Positions 11,097 to 22,187 of a stretch of DNA of 28,754 nt are shown in pieces (the first letter of the stretch is position 1; each line of letters opens with the position of its first letter). The notes under the pieces were generated by a model, which was not told the DNA's origin, made no database searches, and saw only the letters and a list, made by a program, of their open reading frames with translations. The DNA comes from Guillardia theta CCMP2712 (Eukaryota > Cryptophyceae > Pyrenomonadales > Geminigeraceae). The translations under genes and the position numbers were made by a program. The DNA lies in assembly GCF_000315625.1 (NCBI RefSeq), contig NW_005434580.1, positions 40,136-68,889 on the forward strand, read 5' to 3'.

Positions 11097-12083
11097 ATGA
11101 AGAACTGTGCCAAGATGGCCAGGCCGGTCGATACTCAGGGATCGTTTCACAACCTTACAGTGCAAGGAAGTGAAGACAACATGTTGTTTGGGATCCAAGA
11201 AAGTACTGCAGAGAGATCCAAGATCAACGACAGGAGCACACGAGCACCAGCTCCCCCTGTTCCCTTGCCCACAGACAACGGCGACTTGTCGTTCCTGGAC
11301 GCTGGTTTTGCCGGAGCTGATCTGAGAGGGCATGGAGGAGGGGAAAGAAGAACGCCGTCGGGGCACAGCACAGACGAGAATGATACTCCAAGTGCTCGCA
11401 TCATCCTGACGGAAGAAATGGCATGCGAAATATACTCTAAGAGGACATTTGGGGAGACGCGGAGCACGCTGGTAGCACAGGAGTACGGGGTGAGCCCCAA
11501 GGCGATAAGGGACATCTGGAACAGGAGGACGTGGTCGTATGCGACCTACGATCTGTGGACGGCAGAGGAGCTGCTGGACTACAGGAGGAGCAGGAGGTGT
11601 GAGAAGTGTAACACTGGGCAAGGAGGGCACTGTGTGTGCCTGCCTGTGAAGCGGCAGGGGAGGCCAGCGGGAGCCAAGGACTCGAAGCCGAGGAAGAAGA
11701 GGCAGTTCCCGGTGACGGGGACAGAAGGGTTGGCAGCGAAAGAGGTAGGAGGAGGGCCGGCGATGACCAGGAGAGAGCAGGTGCAGGAGCAACCTGGAGC
11801 TGTCAATACGAGCATGCCGAACGGCACCGTAGCCCCTGGCAGCAGCAACCAGGTTGATCGCCCGCACGCTTTGCCCTCCACCACCACCACCACCTCCTCC
11901 TCAGTGAGGAATAGGATGCAGATGAGATCAATGGAGCTGGAGCTGGATCTTCCGCAGGAGGAGGGGGAGGACGACTGGATGCTTTGCCCGGAGACGATAG
12001 GGCAGTTCTTGGAGGTAGAGCCGGACCCTGGCTTCCATGAAATGGAACAGGATGAGATTTTTGCTGGAGAGAGGTTGGCGTGA
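11097..12083 (+). CDS. Putative DNA-binding protein: HTH-like segment, Cys cluster, AT-hook-like basic stretch
   Basis: Single-exon frame of 328 aa from the first in-frame ATG (11097). The same frame is open upstream without ATG, so a 5' exon cannot be excluded. Residues about 102-145 contain LTEEMACEIYSKR ... LVAQEYGVSPKAIRDIWNRRTW, two or three helices with the 'YGVSPKAIRDIW' turn typical of homeodomain-like/transposase-derived HTH modules. Next comes a Cys cluster (C168, C171, C179, C181; C-x2-C-x7-C-x-C) that could bind zinc. Then a basic stretch, RQGRPAGAK plus KPRKKRQ, resembles an AT-hook and a nuclear signal. The C-terminus is acidic (EEGEDDW) and could be an activation tail. I recall similar 'SPK-IRDIW-RTW' proteins as unnamed families in algae and oomycetes; that is unverified. 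A nuclear regulator is an inference. A GAGGA repeat follows the stop. Confidence 0.7.
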   Translation: MKNCAKMARPVDTQGSFHNLTVQGSEDNMLFGIQESTAERSKINDRSTRAPAPPVPLPTDNGDLSFLDAGFAGADLRGHGGGERRTPSGHSTDENDTPSARIILTEEMACEIYSKRTFGETRSTLVAQEYGVSPKAIRDIWNRRTWSYATYDLWTAEELLDYRRSRRCEKCNTGQGGHCVCLPVKRQGRPAGAKDSKPRKKRQFPVTGTEGLAAKEVGGGPAMTRREQVQEQPGAVNTSMPNGTVAPGSSNQVDRPHALPSTTTTTSSSVRNRMQMRSMELELDLPQEEGEDDWMLCPETIGQFLEVEPDPGFHEMEQDEIFAGERLA

Positions 12084-12523
12084 TAGGGGAGGAGGGAGGA
12101 GGAGGGGGCAGAGGAGAGGAGAGGAGAGGAGAGGAGAGGAGAGGAGAGGAGAGGAGAGGAGAAGACGGGGAAGAATGGTCAAAGGCATAAAGAGGAGGGT
12201 GGAGGGTGGGGGTAGCCGGCAGATTGAGGGGGTTGGAAGGAGGGGCGGGTAGAACGATTGAGGAGGAGGGTAAGAAAGCAGAAAGTAGTTAAAGGCATGC
12301 AGAAGAAGAAATTTCACTGTAAATATGTTGAAGGAGAGAACATGGTTAAGAGGAGAAGAGATGTAACGAGGTGGAAAGATATTCTATCGAGATGTAAATC
12401 AGAGCTGAAAGAACTAACAAGTCGATGTTTTCCCTTCCTGTATGTTCGACTTGCAGTTGAGATGGTAAACTTGTTGAACATGTAAAGAGCGCTTGCAGCA
12501 TCATGATCTTGAAATCAACCGAA
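12084..12523. other. 3' flank of the HTH-like gene, purine-rich, no gene seen
   Basis: Begins with the GAGGA repeat and continues as purine-rich plus-strand sequence. It probably holds the 3' untranslated regions of the plus-strand HTH-like gene and of the minus-strand acidic ORF, which converge here. A 75-codon plus-strand open frame at 12258-12485 has no ATG at its start and no recognisable content. Confidence 0.45.
12111..12160 (+). repeat. GAGGA pentanucleotide repeat
   Basis: About ten uninterrupted GAGGA units, immediately downstream of the HTH-like gene's stop codon. Confidence 0.9.
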
Positions 12524-12623
12524 TCAATCAATGTCCTCCGCACCCTCCATGTCGGAGCTTTCACAAGATGAGCCTTCTTCCTGGATTCCCCCCTTGTAGC
12601 TGCGAATCTTCCATCCCTGCGCT

Positions 12624-12675
<52 letters not shown>

Positions 12676-12817
12676 TCCCTTCCTTTTCATCGTCGTCCAC
12701 GTCGTCCTCCCCTTGCTCCTTCATTTCCTTGCTACTCTGCCTCCTTTCTTCATGCAAGTGGTCATTGGACGAAGGGAGGAAACAAAGTTGAAGCGACTTG
12801 AAGTCATCTTCACTCAT
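12524..12817 (-). CDS. Acidic Asp-Glu repeat protein or terminal exon
   Basis: ATG-started 97-codon frame. It opens MSEDDFKSLQ, has a charged middle, then an Asp-Glu alternation encoded by a CTCGTC hexanucleotide repeat at 12625-12675, and ends in an acidic tail (SSCESSDMEGAEDID). No domain is recognised. A CGACAG directly precedes the ATG and could be a splice acceptor. The frame may therefore be the last exon of the RPAP2-like gene, whose downstream path enters the assembly gap just upstream. Equally, it may be a small independent acidic protein or a repeat-driven artefact. Confidence 0.35.
12625..12675 (+). repeat. CTCGTC hexanucleotide repeat (encodes Asp-Glu on the minus strand)
   Basis: About eight perfect units. 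On the minus strand it reads GAC/GAG alternation inside the acidic frame at 12524-12817. Confidence 0.9.
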
Positions 12818-12880
12818 CCCTGTCGCGGCATCAGACGCGACAACAAAATGAGTGCGAGGAGCAAGAAGATGGGAAGGAAA

Positions 12881-13034
12881 AGGAGGAGGAGGAGGAGGAG
12901 GAGGAGGAGGAGGAGGAGGAGGAGGAGGAGGAGGNNNNNNNNNNNNNNNNNNNNNNNNNNNNNNNNNNNNNNNNNNNNNNNNNNNNNNNNNNNNNNNNNN
13001 NNNNNNNNNNNNNNNNNNNNNNNNNNNNNNNNNN
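12881..13034. other. GGA microsatellite running into a 100-N assembly gap
   Basis: A GGA run of more than 50 bp (12881-12934) is followed by exactly 100 N (12935-13034), a conventional placeholder for a gap of unknown size. Pyrimidine-rich sequence resumes at 13035. The gap probably reflects assembly failure in the repeat and may hide exons of the minus-strand gene to its right. Confidence 0.97.
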
Positions 13035-13540
13035 GACCTCCCTCTTCCCCCCCCCCCTTCCTCCCCTTCCTCCCTCCCACCTCCCGCCCCCCTCCCCCCA
13101 CCCTCTCCCTCCCACGTGTTTCATCCACTCGCCCTCGTCCTCATCCCCCTACTCTCTCACCTTGGCTACTTCGGCCCTGAGCTCCTGCAACACTGAAGGA
13201 AGCCTGTAGTCGTCATGTCAGAGAAGGATTCAGAGAGAGAGCGACTAGGTGAGTTGCTGAAATGTATACGAAACGGAAACGAAGGAAGATAACGAGGAGG
13301 AGGAGGATGAAGGTGATAAAAGTGGAAGGATTGTTTGTGGAGGAGGGGGAGAGCATCGGAATTTCTTCTTCACCTCCTTGCGAGTAGTTTGATTACAAGC
13401 TCCTGCTTCTTTCCTGCCATCGGGCTGGGCGGCGGGAGAGGAGAAGGCAGAGCAAGGGATGGAGGGGGGGAGGAGAGAGAAGAGGAGAAGCAGAGAGGAG
13501 ATGGAGGGAGTTCCAGAAGGCTGATGGCTTCCTCGCTAGT

Positions 13541-14172
13541 CCTGCAGAAGAGATGAGGGGATGAAAGCTGAACAAGATTGAGAGAAGGGGAGAAGGAGCA
13601 AAGAGAGCAGGTAGGAGGAGAAACAAAGAAGAAAGGGGATGAGGATGAAGGTAGAAGGAGGGAGAAGATGAGGACTAGGGGAGGAAGGAGATGGGGGACA
13701 GTGTAGGAGGAAACGTGGAGCAGGAGAGAGGTCAAACGCGGAGCAAGACAGAGGAAGAGGAGGAGCAACCATTCTTGGAGCACTAAGAGGATTTTCATGT
13801 GGCTATTTGCCTTAAGACGAAAGTTCTTGAGCATGTCGGTAACATCCTGCGATACAGACAAGTGAGGGGGAGGGAAGAAGACGATAGTAGAGGAGAAGGA
13901 ATGCAACGAACGTTGGAAAGTAAGGAGAGGGGGCTGGAGGAGGAGGAGGAGGTGGTGGTGGTGGTGGTGGAGGAGGAGGATGGAGATGAGGATTACGAGG
14001 TGGTGGTGGTGGTGGTGGTGGAGGAGGAGGAGGAGGAGGAGGAGGAGGAAGGAGGAAGGAGGAAGAGGAGGAGGATGATGATGAGGAGGATTAAGATTCA
14101 CCTCCATCAATTCAACAACATCCCAGGGATCCTCATCGTCCTCCTCCGTCTCCTCGTTCCCTTCCCGCACCC

Positions 14173-14215
<43 letters not shown>

Positions 14216-15708
14216 ATCCTTCGCTGCTCTTCTCTCCTTTATCACATGCTCCACTTCAGTGTGCTGAACGCCAAACCGTATCCTCTTCTCGTCTGTTGAC
14301 TGAATTGCATTCCCTCCAGAGGTACGCTCCTCGACCACTGGCGCTTGCGTGGAGGAGCGATGAGGAGGATGAGGATGAGGATGAGGAGGAGGGTGAGAGG
14401 ACGAGGTAGAGGTAGGAGAATGTTTCGACTCCTGTGCTGCCCTCGCTCGATGCCCCTCGATGCTTGAGAAATTTTCCGGCCTGTATGCACCAAAGCAATC
14501 AGAAGGGCGACTAGGAGGAGAGAAAGAAGGGGAGAGAAGGGGGAGAGGGGAGGCATTGGCGACTGGAGGAGGGGAGAACGTGGAGAAGGCAGAGGAGCGG
14601 CGGAGAGACACAAAACAAGGAGGGAGGGAAGGAGGGGAGAATAGGATCATGGAATGAAGAGAAAGAGAGAAGAAACTTGCTTGAACTCGAAGCTTGGAGG
14701 AGACGGCTGCTTCTCAACAATCTTGTGTTTGTCGTCCCCCGTTCCCGACATCTGACAGGCAGGGGAAGGTTGACCGATATTCCGAACAGCAACATGAAGA
14801 TGCGAGAGGAGCAGAGGACGGAGGAAAAGGACGAAGGAAGGCAAAGTTGCTTGCTCGGAAACCACAAATGAAAGGGAGGGGGGGAAGGACAGAGGCGGAG
14901 GATGGGAAGAACAGCGCTTTACGGGCAGAGCGGTAAGATCAGAGAGGATGGGATAGAGAGGGATGGCGGAGGAGGCAAGATGTAGTGCACACACATGATA
15001 CAAGATCAAGAGTTGGGGTGCCAGAGGACGGCAGGGAGTACGGGGAGGGAGAAGGGAGGAGAGAGGAGGAAGGACGGGAGGAGGGACAATGAGGACGGAA
15101 GGAGGGAGGATGATAGAAATAACAGCTCAAGGAAAGAAGAGCGAAGAGACGGGAGTGAGGGAGGACAAGCCAGGTGCTCGGAGCCTCACCATCTCCTCAC
15201 TGACGTCCTTCATCGGCCGGTAGGCTTGCAGGGAGCCTTTGAAGATGGAGCTTGCCATGCCGCAGCCTTCGGAGCAGAAGTACTTCCTCCCCTTGACGCT
15301 GGACACCGTTCTCCTCTCGAACAAAATCTGAGACTTGCCCACGGGCTTCGACGCGTCTTGCAGGGAGCGATGGCAGAGAGGGTAGCCGCAGAGCCCCTTT
15401 AGCGCTCGTTCCTTCGTAGCGTCCTCGTAGTCCTGGATCGAGATCCACTCGCCCGTTTCCTCCAGCTCCTCCAGGCTAACGGAGTCGTTTTCAAACAGTC
15501 TCCTGCACATCACCAGTACCTTCCTCTCTCGCTCTACCTTAGCCAGCAGCTGGCTCTCGATCTTCTTCCTGTATTCCTCGAGCAGCTTCCGCTTTTCCGC
15601 AGCCTCTTGCGTCATCGGTTTGGCTTTCTTTAGGATCCCCTTCTTCTTCCCCTTCCTCGGCAAGACCGACGTCGCCGTTTCGGCCTCCTGCCTCTCCTTC
15701 ACCTCCAT
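13541..15708 (-). CDS. RPAP2/RTR1-like zinc protein with long low-complexity tail (3' end unresolved)
   Basis: The first exon, 15708-15190 (173 codons from ATG), has a charged N-terminal helix. It is followed by an RTR1-type zinc module: LCGYPLCHRS (C107, C112) and YFCSEGC (C145, C149), then SSIFKGSLQAYR. The RPAP2/RTR1 family binds RNA polymerase II and acts on Ser5-phosphorylated CTD; this is family knowledge. A GTGAGG donor ends the exon. Probable continuation in matching phase: 14751-about 14687 (starts MSGTGDDKHK), 14480-14102 (Gln-Glu hexanucleotide repeat, EEDDEDPWDVVELME), 13846-13770 (DVTDMLKNFRLKANS) and from 13541 (TSEEAISLLEL). A mini-exon at 13184-13161 (ELRAEVAK) may follow before the gap. 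The donor near 14687 is weak (GTTCAAG). The 426-codon open frame at 13370-14650 is mostly exons plus intronic microsatellite. The RPAP2 identity is fairly firm; that exons beyond the first belong to it is inferred. Confidence 0.6.
14173..14214 (+). repeat. CTCCTG hexanucleotide repeat, coding (Gln-Glu on the minus strand)
   Basis: Seven perfect units within the exon at 14102-14480 of the RPAP2-like gene. Read on the minus strand as CAGGAG, giving alternating Gln-Glu. Confidence 0.9.
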
Positions 15709-15796
15709 CTCAGCCTGCACCTGTCAAGCTATGTCATGCTCGTGTTGTCTCGAATCGCCCTCTCCTCCTCTCCTCTCCTCTCCTCTCCTCTCCTCA

Positions 15797-15836
15797 GGTC
15801 CTGTCCTGTCCTGTCCTGTCCTGTCCTGTCCTGTCC
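15797..15836 (+). repeat. TCCTG pentanucleotide repeat
   Basis: About eight units of TCCTG, upstream of the minus-strand RPAP2-like gene. Confidence 0.88.
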
Positions 15837-15964
15837 CCTCCCCTCTTCTTCTCTTCTCCTCCTTTCTCCCCTTCCCTTCCCTTCCCTTCCACTCTCCTTG
15901 TATCACTTCCCTCACTCCCTTCCCCTACCTCCATACCCGCATACATGCACGACTTTGGTATCCA

Positions 15965-15965
<1 letters not shown>

Positions 15966-16011
<46 letters not shown>

Positions 16012-16014
16012 ATA

Positions 16015-16066
<52 letters not shown>

Positions 16067-16077
16067 ACCTGCTCCTG
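15966..16077 (+). repeat. CTCCTG hexanucleotide repeat, non-coding
   Basis: About 18 units with a few substitutions (GATACTG, CTGCACCTG). It is the same hexamer as the coding repeat at 14173-14214. Confidence 0.92.
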
Positions 16078-17409
16078 TTTCGCCACTGAAAGCATTCAGG
16101 GTGCATAGCATGCGAAAACCCGTGAGCAAGGCTGATCGCGCGCACGAATGAAAAACTCACTTTTGCAAACAGAAATTCAAAGGCAGCACCGTGATCACAG
16201 CTAGACTTTGTCGTACCTGCTAGTTCCGGATATGACTTGGGTCCCCTTCCGCAAAAACTGATTTCCCCTAGGGGTAGGGGTGGTACCCGTGACCCAGTGC
16301 ATTTTCGAATCATAGTCGCTGATTCTAGGTGCCTTCCCATTGAAAAGTTGAAATATGATCGAGAGATTTGAAATTCAGCCCCCGGTCGTTAGCGCCCGAC
16401 AACACAGCAACATGTATTTTAAAACGGTACCGTAATGTATTTCTTTTCCTATTCCCCGTAATGATATTAAAACGTTTTAATATCTTCGCTCACCCCACCC
16501 GCTCCTCGCCTTGCACTGTTGTCTCTGCCCACCCCACCCTTCTCCTTTGACTACCCTACCCTCAAATAAACCTTCTCACGTGGTTTATTGTACCGGTACC
16601 CGTCCCTACGAGCCTCCATTGTTGATACCACCCCCTCGCCCTCCCCGCTGACGCGGAGACGCGGGAACCATGCACTTGCTATTGCAAGACGGAATGCACA
16701 ATTAGTCTCTTTCCGCAACATCACAGTCCTCCTCCTCCTCCTCCCTCTCCTCCTCCTCCTTTCCCTTCATATGTTTATGCTTCATGCTCTCACATGCCCT
16801 GTCACTGACCTCTCACTCACTCATTGCTGAAGATTGGACCTCTCATACGCAAATAACCTTGTAGAACATGATGCTGTGTCTAGCTCTCATCGTTCTCTTA
16901 CAAAATAGACCTGCTGTTATTTTCAACTTAGATTTGGAATTTTATCTTCCTTCTCCGTGTCAAACTGATGCCGGTTGCTGATGTAAAACTCCCGAAAGCA
17001 TCTTCTTTGCTGGCCATTTCTAAGTTCCTGCTGCAGCATGAGTTAGTGAGATGGGACACATCGGGTCTTTTCACAGCTACCTTACACATTTCAATGCTGT
17101 TGATATTTGATCATGATTTGCTCCCTGAGATAGTTTCGTTCCTCCAGTGCCATGCCGTACAACATCCATACCTCACCTTCAAACTGAATGCTGTTGGCTC
17201 GCAGACTCGAACACAGAATCTGGTCCATGATTGTTATCAGGTTGTGTACCTTATAAAGGCCATCACTTGGTCGACGTTGCGATATTAATCCTGGTGAGAT
17301 CGATTATCCTTATTCTTACGCGCCGCGGTGACTGTATTGCAGCAAAGCGATTTCGTGGTGCTGGCCGTGTAAGATAACGCCAGGAGAAGATTAGGTCAAA
17401 TTTGCAGGA

Positions 17410-19613
<2,204 letters not shown>

Positions 19614-19746
19614 AGGGTCCTGAGCGATGGGTGCAGGGTGAAGAGCTGGAAGGAGAGTTGGGCGTTGGGACTGGGCACCTTGCGAAAAAGCTGAAGAAAA
19701 ACTCAAAACGAGCCTCAAGTCAAGGTGCAGGCCGTCAGTGCGATGG

Positions 19747-20197
19747 ATGTGTGAATTGATGCTTGAGAATGACAGGAAGTTGGCTTTTCCGATCTTGGAC
19801 CAACAGTGGTATGATTTCTTGCCGATCGTGACGCATTTCCTGAAGGATCTTCTTGTTGCAGGGGAGGGAAAAAATTTTGATATTGGCTACTTCCTTCTCA
19901 GCTTTTTATGTGAGCAGCCGACTGCGAATTCCTTTCTTTGTCACCGCCCGCCTAAACGCCTGCCTGCCTGCCTGCCAATCTCTGTGTTGTCTGTTGTTCG
20001 TATTAACTTGTTCTTGTTTTGCGATCAGGTGCAACTGCGTCTGCTGCGTTGGTTGTTTATATCCTTTCGGACATAACTGTGTATATCAATGCTTGAGTGT
20101 GCGATGGACGAGCGAGGAGTCTGCTGTTCGAGCAGAGAGATTAGTATTGTCCATCTTAACCATGTTGCTTGAAGTTGTATCTCTTCGCGTCGTTTAA
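19747..20197 (+). CDS. Tentative small helical protein of unknown function
   Basis: Three pieces join in phase: 19747-19909, 20029-20078 and 20117-20197 (about 97 aa). The protein is hydrophobic and helical: KLAFPILDQQWYDFLPIV, then FLLSFLC with ATASAALVVYIL, ending in ERLVLSILTMLLEVV. The 119-nt intron has good borders (GTGAGC / GCGATCAG). The last intron (38 nt, ...GCGAG) is weak; reading on gives a stop at 20096 instead. It starts 134 bp after the kinase-CNB stop on the same strand. It could be a separate membrane or HEAT-like protein, or a further part of the kinase gene. No family recognised. Confidence 0.35.
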
Positions 20198-20219
20198 ACC
20201 GACTCATCAATGTTTCAAT

Positions 20220-20660
20220 CATCGGCCCGGGACGGGTAGACTTCTGTGGTCAAGCCTGGCAGCTGGGTCTCAGCACAGGGTCACCGTGGCAGCGGGCCGC
20301 TGCCGCTTCACTGTACACTGGCGCTGCCAACAGGCACACACCGTTGGCAGCGCCGCTCAGCATCCATGATAGCATGGCGTGCAATCGCTGAGTAGAGTAT
20401 TTTCGACGGAGACGGTGCAAATTGGGCCGCAGTGCGGCTTCGTGTCACTGAACTTTCAAGTCGAGTCACAAGTTTTGCAAGTTTGCAAGTTGACTCACGG
20501 TGACTCAGTGGCCATTGCCGCGAGATCGGCCGGCCCCCGGGCCGCCGAGGCTCGGTCCCGACCGTCGGACTCTCGACGGTGCCACCGTACGGTCCGGGTG
20601 AGCGGCGGCTCGGTGAGCGTGGCCGAACTTCCGAACTTGAAAGTTTGACTAGCGCCGGCT
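20220..20660. other. Second GC-rich island with TGACTCA and AACTTGAAAGTTT motifs
   Basis: A shorter relative of the island at 8517-9720. It has GGCCGGCCCCCGGGCC-type words, two TGACTCA sites (20491, 20501), and repeated CAAGTTTGCAAGTT / AACTTGAAAGTTTGA elements. It also holds an inverted pair of GGCAGCG...CGCTGCC words (about 20285-20355). No credible coding frame. Confidence 0.55.
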
Positions 20661-22187
20661 CTGAAAGTTGAAAGTTTTTAAACTTCAGTCAGAAGTTTTC
20701 TCGGAACTTGACACTGTAAAACGTTTTACTATAAAATGTAGCCGACTGTTCCACCCCTTTCTCTCATATCTTTTTAGACCCACAGTAGATACCTTTTAGT
20801 ACCAGTGAAGAATATCAGTACGGAGTTCTTTTTAAATGAAGTACATCTATTTTTATATCGTACTGTAAAACTTGCATGATATAATAAATAATTTTATATT
20901 TTATTCTTTTCAACTTTTAAAACATCTGTTTTAAATACCCCTCGCCCTGGCAAACGGGCAATCTTGACTACAACACATACAGATCGGCCACCCCACCCCC
21001 TTCCACCACCCTACACCAAACCGAAATCCTCTGTGTCCCTTTCGTTTAGCTGGAAACTTCCCATTACTACCTGGTCCTGAGATGAAATCACAGGGGGGTG
21101 GGTCCAGGAGTAAAATATTGACTATAACACTTATTTAGGGTGCGCCCGTAGCCGCGATGCGGAGGGAGGGCAATGGAAAGAGGAATGTGGTGGAGAAGAG
21201 AGAGAGGAGAGGAAGCGAGGCGATACGACAAGGTTTGTACGTGATGAATGAATCAGAAGAATAGAGATGGGAAGAAAACAGCTACGATCAACTCATGGGA
21301 TATGCTAATGGAGTCAAGAAGATGCCGGTGGTCAAGGCAGGGAAAGTATGGGATTCAAGCTAAAGAGAGGGAATGGCTCGCATATGAGAGACGAGAATTG
21401 CTCGTGGTGGTGATATTCAATGCATTCATTGACTAGAAATGTTTTTGACATCGTCATTGTGTTGAGAAAGTTGACTTGCAAGGTCATTGAAGTTTGAGGT
21501 CGCGTCAGCGAGATTCTGATGGCTGTGATGGGTAGCCTAGAAAACTTCACGAATTGACCAATAGGTTTGTTTTTACTATGCATCATTCGAACATTCTTGG
21601 TTGGATTCAAAGCGTGTGGGGAAGCTCGGGATGAGTTTGTGACAAAGTTCAACAGTGGGATTTCTCAGTAACAGGTTTGAAATGATAACACAACATCGTA
21701 GAAAAATGAGAAGCTCTTGTGTTTTAATGCGAACTTGTGATAGTGAGCGACTAGTCAATCAGTTTGAAGTGTGAGCGGAGGTGAGAAAAACGGCTGGCAA
21801 GATATGATTTGTATCGCGCTTGAAGGTCTAACAGAATGGAGAAGGTCTAACAGAATGGAGATGGTCTAACAGAATGGAGATGTCTACGGTGACTAGGAGA
21901 GGGTTGAGATAAGCAGCATTGGACTGACTTCGGTCATGAGCTGACACCACAAAGCTGGACGTCTTGATCGATGCTCACCCTGCCTATGGTAGCAGGAAAT
22001 CGTTGGCAACTGAGCAGCGCTACAAGAAGCTTTAGTCAAGACAGGACACACGAAGGGGTCACAGCGTCCCCTTGCTCTTTATCGGTCCCTAGGGACAGAA
22101 TCTCTTTCGTCTTCCTGTGGCTCTCAATCCGCTCAGGTGATGCGCAGACTGTCGTGCTTGCTTCCTGTGCTCTTACCCCATCGCAGG
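20661..22187. other. AT-rich then CCC-rich flank and MAPK upstream region
   Basis: 20670-20935 is AT-rich with GTAAAACGTTTTACTATAAA. 20936-21060 is CCCACCCCC-rich, repeating the island/AT/CCC order seen at 8517-10600. 21060-22187 is ordinary sequence with no recognisable gene apart from a 19-bp triplicate at 21825. The MAPK ATG follows ATCGCAG directly, so a 5' untranslated intron ending at 22185-22187 is plausible. Confidence 0.5.
21825..21881 (+). repeat. 19-bp tandem repeat, three copies
   Basis: Unit GGTCTAACAGAATGGAGAA/T, three adjacent copies differing only at the last base. About 300 bp upstream of the MAPK start codon. Confidence 0.92.

Larger units (their letters stand above)
15709..17409. 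other. Repeat-rich intergenic region between divergent genes
   Basis: Lies between the 5' ends of the RPAP2-like gene (-) and the kinase-CNB gene (+), so it should carry both promoters. 15770-15920 is CTCCT/TCCTG-rich, 15966-16077 is a CTCCTG repeat and 16490-16570 is CCCACCC-rich. ACGGTACCG (about 16423) and TTGTACCGGTACCCG (about 16588) are GTAC-centred palindromes. ATTAAAACGTTTTAAT at about 16466 is a near-perfect inverted repeat. A 106-codon open frame at 16968-17288 has no recognisable domain. I see no supported gene. Confidence 0.5.

Noticed and set aside
10824-11867. 347-codon minus-strand ORF
   Set aside because: It lies antisense to the HTH-like gene, is Arg/Pro/Leu-rich and has no domain. 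It is a shadow of the plus-strand gene.
12713-13196. ORFs crossing the N gap
   Set aside because: They contain 34 undefined residues from the gap and poly-Arg/Gly from GGA repeats.
13370-14650. Single 426-codon minus-strand ORF as one gene
   Set aside because: It mixes real-looking exons with Ser/Leu/Pro/His microsatellite translation and internal splice sites. It was treated as several exons of the RPAP2-like gene.
21825-21881. CRISPR array
   Set aside because: The 19-bp units are directly adjacent with no spacers, and the surrounding genome is eukaryotic.
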